Under the pieces are notes generated by a model. The model was not told the DNA's origin. It did not search any database and saw only the letters and a program-made list of their open reading frames with translations. Source: Candidatus Heimdallarchaeota archaeon (GTDB lineage: Archaea > Asgardarchaeota > Heimdallarchaeia > Heimdallarchaeales > Heimdallarchaeaceae). From it: a stretch of DNA of 64,000 bases. Position numbers and translations under genes: made by a program. Positions 44,918 to 52,596 of this stretch are shown here, piece by piece. The DNA lies in contig JAAFKI010000154.1 in assembly GCA_021399345.1 (NCBI GenBank), forward strand, positions 24,498 to 88,497, read 5' to 3'. The stretch's first letter is position 1; each line of letters starts with the position of its first letter.

Positions 44918-46225
44918 TTAGTTAGAATCTTCTGATTCATCTTCTATTTTTGTTTCTACGGCGTCTTCAACGGCTTCAGCGATTTCATCTATTCTTTCAT
45001 CTATTCTTTCTTCGACAGCTTCTTCGACAGCTTCTTCAGTAATTTCATCTACAACCTTCTCAACTACATCTTCAGCTATATGTTCAGCTTTTTCTTCGCT
45101 TATACCTTCAGCTTTTTCAAGAACATCTTCAACGACATCTTCAACGACATCCTCGACGATTTCTTCAATAACTTCAGTGACTTCCTCGACAATTTCTTCG
45201 ACGATTTCTTCGACGATTTCTTCGACAGCTTCAGCAATTGTTTCTTCCTTATCGAGTACTTCTTCAACAGCATCTTCAATTTCTTCTGCTACTTCTTCTA
45301 GTACTTCTTCGGAAACTTCTTCAACTACTTTGTCTACGGTTTCATCGGTTTTTTCTTCAATAGCTTCTTTCACCAATCCAGCTACTTTTTCATCTGATAT
45401 TTCTGCTGCAACGCCCTCAGCCACAGCTTCAGTAACTTGTTCGACAACGTCCTCGACGACGTCTTCAACGACATCTTTTACTGTTTCTTCAACTGTTTTT
45501 ATTATTTCAGCTTCAGGTTCTTCAACAACCTCTGCAGATGGTTCTGGTTCAACAACCGGTTCAACAACTGGTTCAACAAAAGTTTTAGCTGGTGGTTCAA
45601 CAACAGGTTCAGGTTCTGAAAAAACTACAGTTTGTGGTTCTGGTTCAGGTTCTGGTTCAGCTATTGGTTCAATTGCTGGCTCATGTGTTGGTTCAACGAT
45701 AGGTTTTGGTTCATAAACATCCTCGGGATGTGGTAGTTTTTGATCTTGAATCTTTGGAGTTTCATCGAAAACATCTTTAGCAGGTGGTGCGTCTTGTGCA
45801 AACACTTTCTTAGGGAAAGAATCTTGTCTAGAGTCTCCTTGAAAGCCTCCAAGATCTGTATCTATGTACTTCTCTTGTACTGTCTTATGTAAATCACCAA
45901 TATTATCTTCGGTAATTTGTTCCAAACGACATTTTATACCTGTCCTCTCTCCTGATGTAATCAAGAACCCTGATCTACTAATTGTATCAGCCATTCTTCG
46001 ACCTGTTCTTTGAGCAACAAGTCCTAGATGACTACCAAAAATCAAATGCCATTCGTTCTTTTCACGTTGGAAAATTAGAAGACCATCTAAACCTAATGAA
46101 GACAACTGCCTAGATATGTCAGTTAAGTCCCCTTCTATAATGGATTGATATTTAGTTGAATCTGTTAACTCTTGAAAATCGCCTTTGCCATGATCGTATC
46201 CTAGAAAAATATTACTTGGACTCAT
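44918..46225 (-). CDS. Protein with conserved N-terminal domain and long Glu/Val helical repeats
   Basis: In this 435-residue protein the first 125 residues form a compact globular domain (LGLDGLLIFQREKNEWHLIFG...), alpha/beta and perhaps roadblock-like, but not certain. Residues 140-215 are Pro/Glu-rich linker, and about 215-430 are near-repeats of VEDVV, EEIVEE and similar 3-4-residue units giving an extended, very acidic amphipathic helix. The opposite strand therefore has a Ser/Thr-rich open frame that is an artefact. Neighbours on the same strand are a large membrane protein and a longin-like protein. Function unknown; a scaffold or membrane-shaping role is possible. Confidence 0.6.
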   Translation of the reverse strand: MSPSNIFLGYDHGKGDFQELTDSTKYQSIIEGDLTDISRQLSSLGLDGLLIFQREKNEWHLIFGSHLGLVAQRTGRRMADTISRSGFLITSGERTGIKCRLEQITEDNIGDLHKTVQEKYIDTDLGGFQGDSRQDSFPKKVFAQDAPPAKDVFDETPKIQDQKLPHPEDVYEPKPIVEPTHEPAIEPIAEPEPEPEPQTVVFSEPEPVVEPPAKTFVEPVVEPVVEPEPSAEVVEEPEAEIIKTVEETVKDVVEDVVEDVVEQVTEAVAEGVAAEISDEKVAGLVKEAIEEKTDETVDKVVEEVSEEVLEEVAEEIEDAVEEVLDKEETIAEAVEEIVEEIVEEIVEEVTEVIEEIVEDVVEDVVEDVLEKAEGISEEKAEHIAEDVVEKVVDEITEEAVEEAVEERIDERIDEIAEAVEDAVETKIEDESEDSN

Positions 46226-46355
46226 AGTTTTACCCTACTTACAATTCTAATCTTATAGACGGATTTTTAATAAAAAGTTATTCTCTTTAGGCAATGGTAC
46301 AAAATAGCTTTTTGTCGGAAGAAAATAATAAAAAAAAGGATAGGAAAGAGGCTAT

Positions 46356-48611
46356 CTAAGATAGACTCATAGTTTGGAGTTCTGTATTTACATTTTCAAG
46401 AATTGCAAAGATGTTATTTACACTTGTTACAAATTGAGCTGCTTGAGTGCTTGGATCTGGTAAAGCTAGTATTGCAAAAATGGTGTCCAGTTCTGTGTTT
46501 ACATCTATCAGCGAGTCCCTAATTACAATAAGGGTGTTTCTTGGAGATTCCAGCTGAGTCATACCAGCATCAACTGACTGATTCATGTAGAATATCGATT
46601 GAGTCATATTTGATATTGCATAGTTCAACGACTCGTTTGCAGCTAGGAAGTTATTTTCAGCAGCAACAAAGTTTAAGTTTGTAAAGTTTGTTTCTCCTTC
46701 AGTTATATTTCCATATGTATAGCTCAATTCTTGTAGTGAGTATACCATATAATACATGGCATTTGCGATGTATTTTGTGCTTGCAATAGAGCTAATCATA
46801 TCAAACTGTATCATTGTTTCTGCAAATCCACCTGCAAAATCACTAAGGAAACCATATCCTTGAATCTGAGCTTTATCATATACTACTGTAGCAGAATCAT
46901 TGACTGCAATAGCATCAGCTTCAATGCTAGTTAGGGTTACATTAATAGCCGAAGTATCATCAAGAATTGTCTGATAGTTTGCAACATTCTGATAATCAGT
47001 TGTTTCAAAGATATCTATGATTCCTTCCATATCTGTAAATCCAGTAGCCAGGTTCAAACCTAAACTAGCAAAAGGTATTCCAACTTGAGTGAAGTCGTAT
47101 GCAAAACTTAGAAAGTCTTTTCCAATAGTGATGTTTCCACCAACTCTATTTATGATATCTTGGACTTCAGGAGTACTTAGTTCTGTATCTACAATTGAAA
47201 AGTTACCATATGCATAGTCAAAATTCTCATATGTACCATTAAATGCAGTTATTTCTCCGATTGATGTTCCAGCAAACAGAACGTTTACCCATCCTAGGAA
47301 AAAGTGCACAAGTGTAGCATCACTACTTCCTGCGGGTTTACTTAAGAGAATTGAAATTCCAGCAATAATATCTTTAATATCTTGTAGATATGTTGAAGCA
47401 AGTTCCGCATAAGTAGCAATTGCCACATAAGCTTCGTCTGGCATCCAAGGTATTTTTGAAATATTTCCTGCTAAATCTTCAATTGAAACATTGTCTAAGC
47501 TTTCAAGTGCGTCATCAAGAGAATCTGTGCTGTTACCAATAACATCAACACCAGCTCTAATACCATCTATTGCTTCATCAAACGCTGTTTCATTTATTTC
47601 ATTAATTGAAACAGATTCACTGCCATCTGGAGCTTGTTTTATGGAAAATGATCCATTAAACACATCACCAAACCCATCAATACTTTCCATTACCATAAAT
47701 AATCCTTCTGCAAACGGACCTATTCCTTGCGTTAGTTGTGCAAGAGCTAAAGAAACCCAATAAACATTCGTAAGTATTGATCCCAGAAATGGTATTATAC
47801 CTGCAATTCTTATTAAACCTGCACTTTGTAAGCTTTTCAACGTTTCAGCTGTTTGATTAAAGTACATTGATGCATTATACAAATTATCAAGAGCCTGTTG
47901 TATTTCAGTAGAAGTTGCATTTTGATCGAAAAGTGTTCCGAATCCATCAGCTAGGAGTATTCCTCCTGGAACCGCATCGATTCCTACAGTAACCACACCT
48001 GCTAACATGAGATGTACGAGTGGTGTTAAAATTAATCCAAGAATGATAAACAACGCAGCAAATATTGACTCAAAAATTGATGCAATTTTCAAAGCTGTCG
48101 TGAATATCTGTACTACCCACGTTAAACCTAGTGTTCCAAAAAAGAACAAAGGTAGTGCCAAAGCCAAATCTCCAACGAAGGCAAATTGACTATATTTTTC
48201 AACATTTTCTAAATTAAATTCTCCTGTAAACATTTCAGGCATTGTTTCATTTAACACTGCGAAAGTTTCCAGAATTGGTTCAGTTCTTTCAGAAATAGGA
48301 GCAAATGGATTGTACACTGGGGCTGCTACAACATAATTAAAGAGATATCCTGTCCCAAATACTACTATTAGTAAAACTGGAACGGATAGCATAACTCTTC
48401 CTTTATCTCTTACTAAAATAGCAAAAACTGCAAGTGACACTATACCTAAAACATAAGCAAGGATAGTTGCAGTTAAGCTTTCTCTAGGTTGAATCACAGC
48501 CTCAAGAAGGAACATTAGTCCTATGAAGAATGCTGTGAATATTAGTAGCCCAATCCCCCAATAGCTCCATTTTTTCTTTTCTGTTGGTTCTACATATTCT
48601 TCTTTACTCAT
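46356..48611 (-). CDS. Large membrane protein with extended extracytoplasmic domain
   Basis: This 751-residue protein has a basic N-terminus (TEKKKWSYWG) followed by transmembrane helices near 18-38, 46-62 and 70-92. Helices near 148-170 and 183-215 follow, and another near 275-300. The rest (about 300-750) is a soluble region rich in Asn, Ser and Thr (many N-x-S/T sites) with long helical stretches, likely outside the cell. I do not recognise a family; length and make-up resemble archaeal envelope or fusion-like proteins only superficially. It lies 130 nt upstream of the Glu/Val-rich gene and may form an operon with it. Confidence 0.6.
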   Translation of the reverse strand: MSKEEYVEPTEKKKWSYWGIGLLIFTAFFIGLMFLLEAVIQPRESLTATILAYVLGIVSLAVFAILVRDKGRVMLSVPVLLIVVFGTGYLFNYVVAAPVYNPFAPISERTEPILETFAVLNETMPEMFTGEFNLENVEKYSQFAFVGDLALALPLFFFGTLGLTWVVQIFTTALKIASIFESIFAALFIILGLILTPLVHLMLAGVVTVGIDAVPGGILLADGFGTLFDQNATSTEIQQALDNLYNASMYFNQTAETLKSLQSAGLIRIAGIIPFLGSILTNVYWVSLALAQLTQGIGPFAEGLFMVMESIDGFGDVFNGSFSIKQAPDGSESVSINEINETAFDEAIDGIRAGVDVIGNSTDSLDDALESLDNVSIEDLAGNISKIPWMPDEAYVAIATYAELASTYLQDIKDIIAGISILLSKPAGSSDATLVHFFLGWVNVLFAGTSIGEITAFNGTYENFDYAYGNFSIVDTELSTPEVQDIINRVGGNITIGKDFLSFAYDFTQVGIPFASLGLNLATGFTDMEGIIDIFETTDYQNVANYQTILDDTSAINVTLTSIEADAIAVNDSATVVYDKAQIQGYGFLSDFAGGFAETMIQFDMISSIASTKYIANAMYYMVYSLQELSYTYGNITEGETNFTNLNFVAAENNFLAANESLNYAISNMTQSIFYMNQSVDAGMTQLESPRNTLIVIRDSLIDVNTELDTIFAILALPDPSTQAAQFVTSVNNIFAILENVNTELQTMSLS

Positions 48612-48745
48612 AAAATCAACCTTTATGTTACTAACAATTGTATATCCATATGGGTTATTTATAGGTTCTTTTTCACCTAGTTTGAAAAAAGAAAGAAATT
48701 AGGTGATTTTTAGTGATAAAAAAGTGAAATGAAAGTTGAAATATT

Positions 48746-49207
48746 CTAAAGAAGAACATCTTTCACAGAAGCTGCTAAACCAGAACCAAAGTCAGAATTC
48801 ATGTGTGATAAGGTTAAGAAAAATCGTGTCGATTGATACATTGTACTTTCAATTGAGCGAATATTTGACCCTATGAGGGGTAAGGAACTAGTTGGAAAGA
48901 CCAAAAAGACAATAATTGGTGAAAAGTCTCCTTCGTCACTATTATCATCGATAAGTACTAAATCGAAACCATAAACAAAGTACTCTTCTGATAATTGAAG
49001 CAGACCTCTGAAACGTCTGGAATTGTTGTAATTATAAGGAAGACCATTCATCAATGATGAAGTTCCTTTAATCGCTAATCTCAATAACAAATCTTCTGAT
49101 AATGAAGAATGGTTATGCAGAACAACAGGACCCAGCTGTAAATCGAATTTTACAGTAACTACCCCCAGATCTGGTAAGTTTTCTTGCACTAGAGAGCATG
49201 AAGACAT
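48746..49207 (-). CDS. Longin/roadblock-like small protein (tentative)
   Basis: This 153-residue single-domain alpha/beta protein begins with a short Ser/Cys segment, then a VVTVKFDLQLGPVVLHN strand pair. The remainder alternates strands and helices (LLRLAIKGTSSLM, FVYGFDLVLIDD, IIVFLVFP). The strand-GP-strand opening recalls longin and profilin-like domains common in Asgard archaea, where they accompany small GTPases. The similarity is weak and unsupported by other motifs. There are no membrane segments. It is the most upstream of three minus-strand genes (44.9-49.2 kb). Confidence 0.45.
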   Translation of the reverse strand: MSSCSLVQENLPDLGVVTVKFDLQLGPVVLHNHSSLSEDLLLRLAIKGTSSLMNGLPYNYNNSRRFRGLLQLSEEYFVYGFDLVLIDDNSDEGDFSPIIVFLVFPTSSLPLIGSNIRSIESTMYQSTRFFLTLSHMNSDFGSGLAASVKDVLL

Positions 49208-49384
49208 GATGACCAGTATAACATAAGTGAATGGTATATTTAAGAAAAGCAGACAGACTTAGTTGAAAGTGAACAAAATGAGGAAAGAGGTTAAGGATGG
49301 TTGTTTTAAGGCGACATAAAATTGCAAGTGAGTTTATGATTTCTTTGTGTCATATAGTCATGTTAAGTGTAATTTTTTAGAGTT

Positions 49385-49612
49385 CATCATATCAACTGTA
49401 AGATGACTAACTTACGGATTCTACTCGTTCTAAGGGATAAATCACGTATCCTCCTACCCCGCCCACACTCATAGAGTGCTTACGGATTGCTTGCTGGTTC
49501 ACCATCCATAAATGGAGTCTTGGTCATGGGTTCCTGCACTCTTGTATCTTGACCACAATCGTTAGTGGGAGGTGGTCCGCAAAGTCTACACGAGCGGCAA
49601 ACCCCTTTCCCA
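49385..49612 (-). ncRNA. rnpB: RNase P RNA, divergent
   Basis: The region is GC-rich in an AT-rich genome, and a TATA box lies 21 nt upstream of the inferred 5' end. P4 can be built from ACTT(T)GCGG (49585-49577) and CCGTAAGT (49417-49410): eight pairs including one G-U and exactly one bulged U, the universal feature of RNase P. The 3' strand sits in GTAGAATCCGTAAGTTAG, a variant of ACAGAA-x-CCG-x-CUUA. AGAGTGCAGGAA resembles CR-II and GTGAACCAGCAAGCAATCC followed by GGGGTAGG resembles CR-III. P1/P2 boundaries are not resolved. Confidence 0.68.
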
Positions 49613-49632
49613 TATTTTATGTCTGTTTACTC

Positions 49633-49640
49633 TATATAAA
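49633..49640 (-). promoter_or_regulatory. TATA box of the RNase P RNA gene
   Basis: TTTATATA on the minus strand lies 21 nt before GGGAAAGGGG, the inferred 5' end of the RNA near 49611. Spacing agrees with archaeal promoters. Confidence 0.55.
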
Positions 49641-49687
49641 CATAACAAAAATTCAAGAGGACTAGATGACAGAATCCCATCATAAAT

Positions 49688-49772
49688 TGGTGCGGGGAGG
49701 GAGATTTGAACTCCCGAACTACTAAAGACTGGATCCTAAGTCCAGCGCCTTTGACCACTCGGCAATCCCCGC
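49688..49772 (-). tRNA. tRNA-Leu (TAG), CCA encoded
   Basis: Acceptor GCGGGGA/TCCCCGC, D arm typical of class II tRNA, anticodon stem CTGGA/TCCAG with loop CTTAGGA (anticodon TAG), long variable arm TCTTTAGTAGTTC and T arm GGGAG-TTCAAAT-CTCCC. The discriminator is A at 49691; CCA is encoded at 49688-49690. There is no intron. Confidence 0.95.
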
Positions 49773-49846
49773 CTAAAGTTACGAAAAGGTCTGGTCAATA
49801 AAGTCAATAGCTTTTATTTTTTAAATTTATTCTTGAACGTCTATGT

Positions 49847-50311
49847 TTAAACTAAAAGTAAAACCATTTCACTTTTAGTTTCTACAAAACCTTTTTTCTC
49901 ATATATTGATTTACCAATATCGGTTGTATGTAGCCTAATTTTTCTTATTCCTCTTTTCCTAGCTTCATTTACAGTTCTATCTAGAAGATTCCCTCCTATC
50001 CCCTGTTTTCTGTATTCAGGAAGTGTATACATATTCATGAGATAAGCTTCTTCTCCTGAAGGATTTTCATATGAGGGAGGTACAACATGGAAAGATAAAT
50101 CACTTGTAGCAATAATTTTTCCTTCATCCTCGGCTAACCAAGATACAAATAATTTGTTAGGTATCTTCTCTTTGAAATAGCTATAAAGCGATTTTTTCAA
50201 CTCTTCTACAGAACTTGAAGATCCTACTTCCTCAGCTTCTTGTAAGAATACTATTCTCAATAATACTAGATTATCAACATCCTCCATTGTTGTAAGTCTA
50301 TAATCAACCAT
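49847..50311 (-). CDS. GNAT family N-acetyltransferase
   Basis: This 154-residue acetyl-CoA-dependent acetyltransferase has the acetyl-CoA-binding segment YRKQGIGGNLLDRTVNEARKRG (R/Q-x-x-G-x-G/A pattern) near residue 110-131, preceded by EEAYLMNMYTLPE, and a closing YEKKGF. The N-terminal VDYRLTTMEDVDNLVLL opening is standard. Cytoplasmic; the acceptor amine is unknown. It lies alone between tRNA-Leu and tRNA-Glu on the minus strand. Confidence 0.9.
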   Translation of the reverse strand: MVDYRLTTMEDVDNLVLLRIVFLQEAEEVGSSSSVEELKKSLYSYFKEKIPNKLFVSWLAEDEGKIIATSDLSFHVVPPSYENPSGEEAYLMNMYTLPEYRKQGIGGNLLDRTVNEARKRGIRKIRLHTTDIGKSIYEKKGFVETKSEMVLLLV

Positions 50312-50382
50312 CAGTAGTCGAGAACAGCATACTTGAACTTTAATAAAGTTTAATCTGAAGACTTGAATGGTTTAAGAAAAAT

Positions 50383-50491
50383 TGGTGCCTCAACCGGGAT
50401 TTGAACCCGGGTCTGCGGATATTCCTGCTTAGTCACGCGGACTTTCTCATGTGAAAGTCCGCAATGATTGGCCGAGCTACACCATTGAGGC
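50383..50491 (-). tRNA. tRNA-Glu (TTC) with 31-nt intron, CCA encoded
   Basis: Acceptor GCCTCAA/TTGAGGC, D arm GTGTAGCTCGGCCAATCAT (as in archaeal tRNA-Glu), T arm CCGGG-TTCAAAT-CCCGG. The anticodon stem GCGGA/TCCGC encloses 38 nt; removal of about 31 nt at position 37/38 leaves loop CTTTCAA with anticodon TTC. The intron can form GCGGACTTTC-ACATGA-GAAAGTCCGC with the exon, covering the anticodon. Discriminator A at 50386, CCA at 50383-50385. Confidence 0.9.
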
Positions 50492-50539
50492 ATTGCTTGT
50501 TATAACGCTTCTTTGCGCTATTCTTTTTAATATTTTTCG

Positions 50540-51322
50540 TTATTTGCTTATTATTAGCTTTTTTATGAATTGTTCTATCTTCTTAAAGGCTTCTTCTCTA
50601 TTTTCATCTACAGTTAGTATATGATCCCCGCTTTGAAGTTGTACCAATTCTTTTTCTGATTTTAAATCTTCATAAATCCATTCTGCACTTTTGGGAGTTA
50701 TTGTCTTATCTTCTTTTGAATGTATGATTAGTGCAGGAATATCAATTTGATTTACTCTTCTATGTAAAACGTTTAGCATCTTTAAAATTTGATAAGCAGC
50801 GTATGTTGAATCATCAGGATAAGCAAACAAATCGTTTTCAACATACCATTTTATCCTATCGATATTTCTAGGTCTATGTATTTTGAAGAAATGCAATAAC
50901 CATATTAAGGGGGTGAGTTTTCTTGAAAATCTATATAATGAATTTATTGTAAAAAAACCTGTAAACTTGAGCTTGGTACATGCATATAGAGTTAAGGCGC
51001 CACCTAGCGAAATACCACCGATATATATGTTTTTGTAATTTTTGGCACACTCATCATATATATTAGCAATATTCTCGTACCAATCCATCCAACTGATTGA
51101 ATCCATATCTTTGGGATCTGTTCCATGGCCAGTTAGGAGAATACCATAAATATCATATCCATTCTTGCACAAATATTTGCCAAGCGGTCTAGTTTCTGTT
51201 GCAGAAGCACCAAAACCATGTACTAGAATAACCAAAGTATTTGTTTCATTCATTTTTTCAGCCTTAAAGAAATATGGTTTTGCTAATTCTTTGAGTTTAT
51301 CAGGAATAATGGTCTCTTGCAT
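50540..51322 (-). CDS. Alpha/beta hydrolase (carboxylesterase/monoglyceride lipase type)
   Basis: This 260-residue hydrolase has LVHGFGASATETRPLGKYLCKNGYDIYG (oxyanion HGxG), GGISLGGAL with nucleophile Ser (G-x-S-x-G near residue 97), an Asp in HSKEDKTITP and a His in GDHIL, completing the triad. The cap region is short, like bacterial carboxylesterase Est30 and monoglyceride lipases. It probably acts on small esters or lipids in the cytoplasm. It is minus-strand and alone, beside tRNA-Glu. Confidence 0.85.
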   Translation of the reverse strand: MQETIIPDKLKELAKPYFFKAEKMNETNTLVILVHGFGASATETRPLGKYLCKNGYDIYGILLTGHGTDPKDMDSISWMDWYENIANIYDECAKNYKNIYIGGISLGGALTLYACTKLKFTGFFTINSLYRFSRKLTPLIWLLHFFKIHRPRNIDRIKWYVENDLFAYPDDSTYAAYQILKMLNVLHRRVNQIDIPALIIHSKEDKTITPKSAEWIYEDLKSEKELVQLQSGDHILTVDENREEAFKKIEQFIKKLIISK

Positions 51323-51483
51323 TCTAAGTGTTCAAAGATAAAAGCGCTTAAAATTTCGTTGGTTTGACATAAATACTTGAATAGAAAAAACTATTTTTTC
51401 CTTCAAGGTTTCTATATCTATTTAAGCAATTCTGAAAAAAGTTTATTAAACAATAATACATACATTCTGTAGGTGATGTCTTG

Positions 51484-51717
51484 ATGGCAATAGCTTTTAT
51501 TCTGATAAATAGTGAGATTGGAGAAGAAAAGGGCGTACTCAACCAACTAATGTCCTTACCCAACGTAAAAGAAGCTCATGTTGTTTATGGTGTTTATGAT
51601 CTAATTGCAAAAATTGAAGCAGATACAATGGATGAGTTAAAGAAAATTGTTACTGAAAATCTAAGAGCTTTAGAGAATGTACGTAGCACCATGACTATGA
51701 TTTGCGTTGAGAAATAA
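51484..51717 (+). CDS. Stand-alone Lrp/AsnC ligand-binding domain (RAM) protein
   Basis: This 77-residue protein consists only of the regulation-of-amino-acid-metabolism domain that follows the DNA-binding part in Lrp/AsnC: AFILINSEIGEEKGVLNQL, a MSLPNVKEAHVVYGVYDLIAKIEAD stretch, and VRSTMTMICVE. No helix-turn-helix is present, so it may modulate full-length Lrp proteins by mixed oligomers or act as an amino-acid sensor. GGTGAT at 51472-51477 supports ATG 51484; TTG 51481 is a close alternative. Confidence 0.8.
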   Translation: MAIAFILINSEIGEEKGVLNQLMSLPNVKEAHVVYGVYDLIAKIEADTMDELKKIVTENLRALENVRSTMTMICVEK

Positions 51718-51816
51718 ACATTTCCATTCTTTTTTATTCTAAATCCATCCTATTTCTTTTTGTGTACTTTTTATCTTCTGGTAAATTTTAAATAAAAGTC
51801 TACAATCTTCTACACT

Positions 51817-52527
51817 ATGGCATATGAGATTCTATATGAGATTCTTTTAGTGGTTGCAGGCTATTTGTTTGGCTCAATACCCTTTGCATATATAGTTGGT
51901 AAAGTTGGTCGTGGAATTGACATAAGGGACTATGGTTCAGGAAATATGGGTGCAACTAATGTAATGAGAGCACTAGGAAAGAAAGCAGGTTTCCTAACAA
52001 TGGGACTTGATATGATAAAGGGGACAATACCAGTACTTCTAGCTAGACTTTATATCTGGTTAGGAAATTATTCAGGATTTGGAACTAAAAGTGGAGGAAC
52101 AGACTTTCCAAAGTTCCTTGATGAAGGATTTCTGTTAACTTTAGTAGCTCTAATGGCAGTAGTAGGTCATGCTTTACCTGTTTGGGTTAAATTCAAAGGA
52201 GGAAAATCTGCAGCTGTAGGATCTGGTGCAATACTGGGAATCAACCCCATTGCTTTTGTGATTATTATTCTATTGTGGATTCCTTTACTAAAATTTACCA
52301 AAATCATGTCACTTTCAAATTTAATAATGGCATTAGTGGCACCTGTTATATATTGGATTTTTGCAGGAACTGATTGGTTTTTCAATGGCAGTCTTTGGGC
52401 ACTAATTGTTGCTTGTATAATGGTTGTATTTATTTTCTGGCGTCATAAGGCGAACCTCAAACGATTACTTACTGGAACAGAAAGGAAAATGGGAGAAAAG
52501 GTAGAAATAGAACCCGAAAAAGTATAA
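51817..52527 (+). CDS. plsY: PlsY-like glycerol-3-phosphate acyltransferase
   Basis: This 236-residue multi-pass membrane protein has the three PlsY motifs: GSIPFAYIVGK near the N-terminus (motif 1), GSGNMGATN (about 45-53, phosphate-binding loop) and GHALPVWVKFKGGKS (about 115-129). Bacterial PlsY transfers acyl from acyl-phosphate to sn-glycerol-3-phosphate, the first step of ester phospholipid synthesis. Archaeal membranes are isoprenoid-ether, so its presence is notable; possible roles are a bypass lipid or a different acyl acceptor. Length is slightly above the bacterial norm (about 200). Confidence 0.88.
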   Translation: MAYEILYEILLVVAGYLFGSIPFAYIVGKVGRGIDIRDYGSGNMGATNVMRALGKKAGFLTMGLDMIKGTIPVLLARLYIWLGNYSGFGTKSGGTDFPKFLDEGFLLTLVALMAVVGHALPVWVKFKGGKSAAVGSGAILGINPIAFVIIILLWIPLLKFTKIMSLSNLIMALVAPVIYWIFAGTDWFFNGSLWALIVACIMVVFIFWRHKANLKRLLTGTERKMGEKVEIEPEKV

Positions 52528-52596
52528 TCCTCTTCCTTCTTTACAATCCAAAGAATATATAACAGTTTAACATATTATTCCTTTAGTGAAGGTAGT

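Noticed and set aside
45177..45716. Long Ser/Thr-rich frame opposite the Glu/Val repeat gene
   Set aside because: Antisense reading of GAA/GTT codons automatically gives TTC/AAC-type Ser/Thr runs; no start signal or neighbours.
38911..46304. Shared 10-mer CAATGGTACA near 38.9 and 46.3 kb
   Set aside because: Ten bases in AT-rich DNA can recur by chance; flanks are unrelated.
49385..49612. SRP RNA as an alternative for this GC-rich transcript
   Set aside because: The invariant SRP helix 8 loops (GGUCAGG and GGAAGGAAGCAGCC) are absent, while the P4 pairing with a bulged U fits RNase P.
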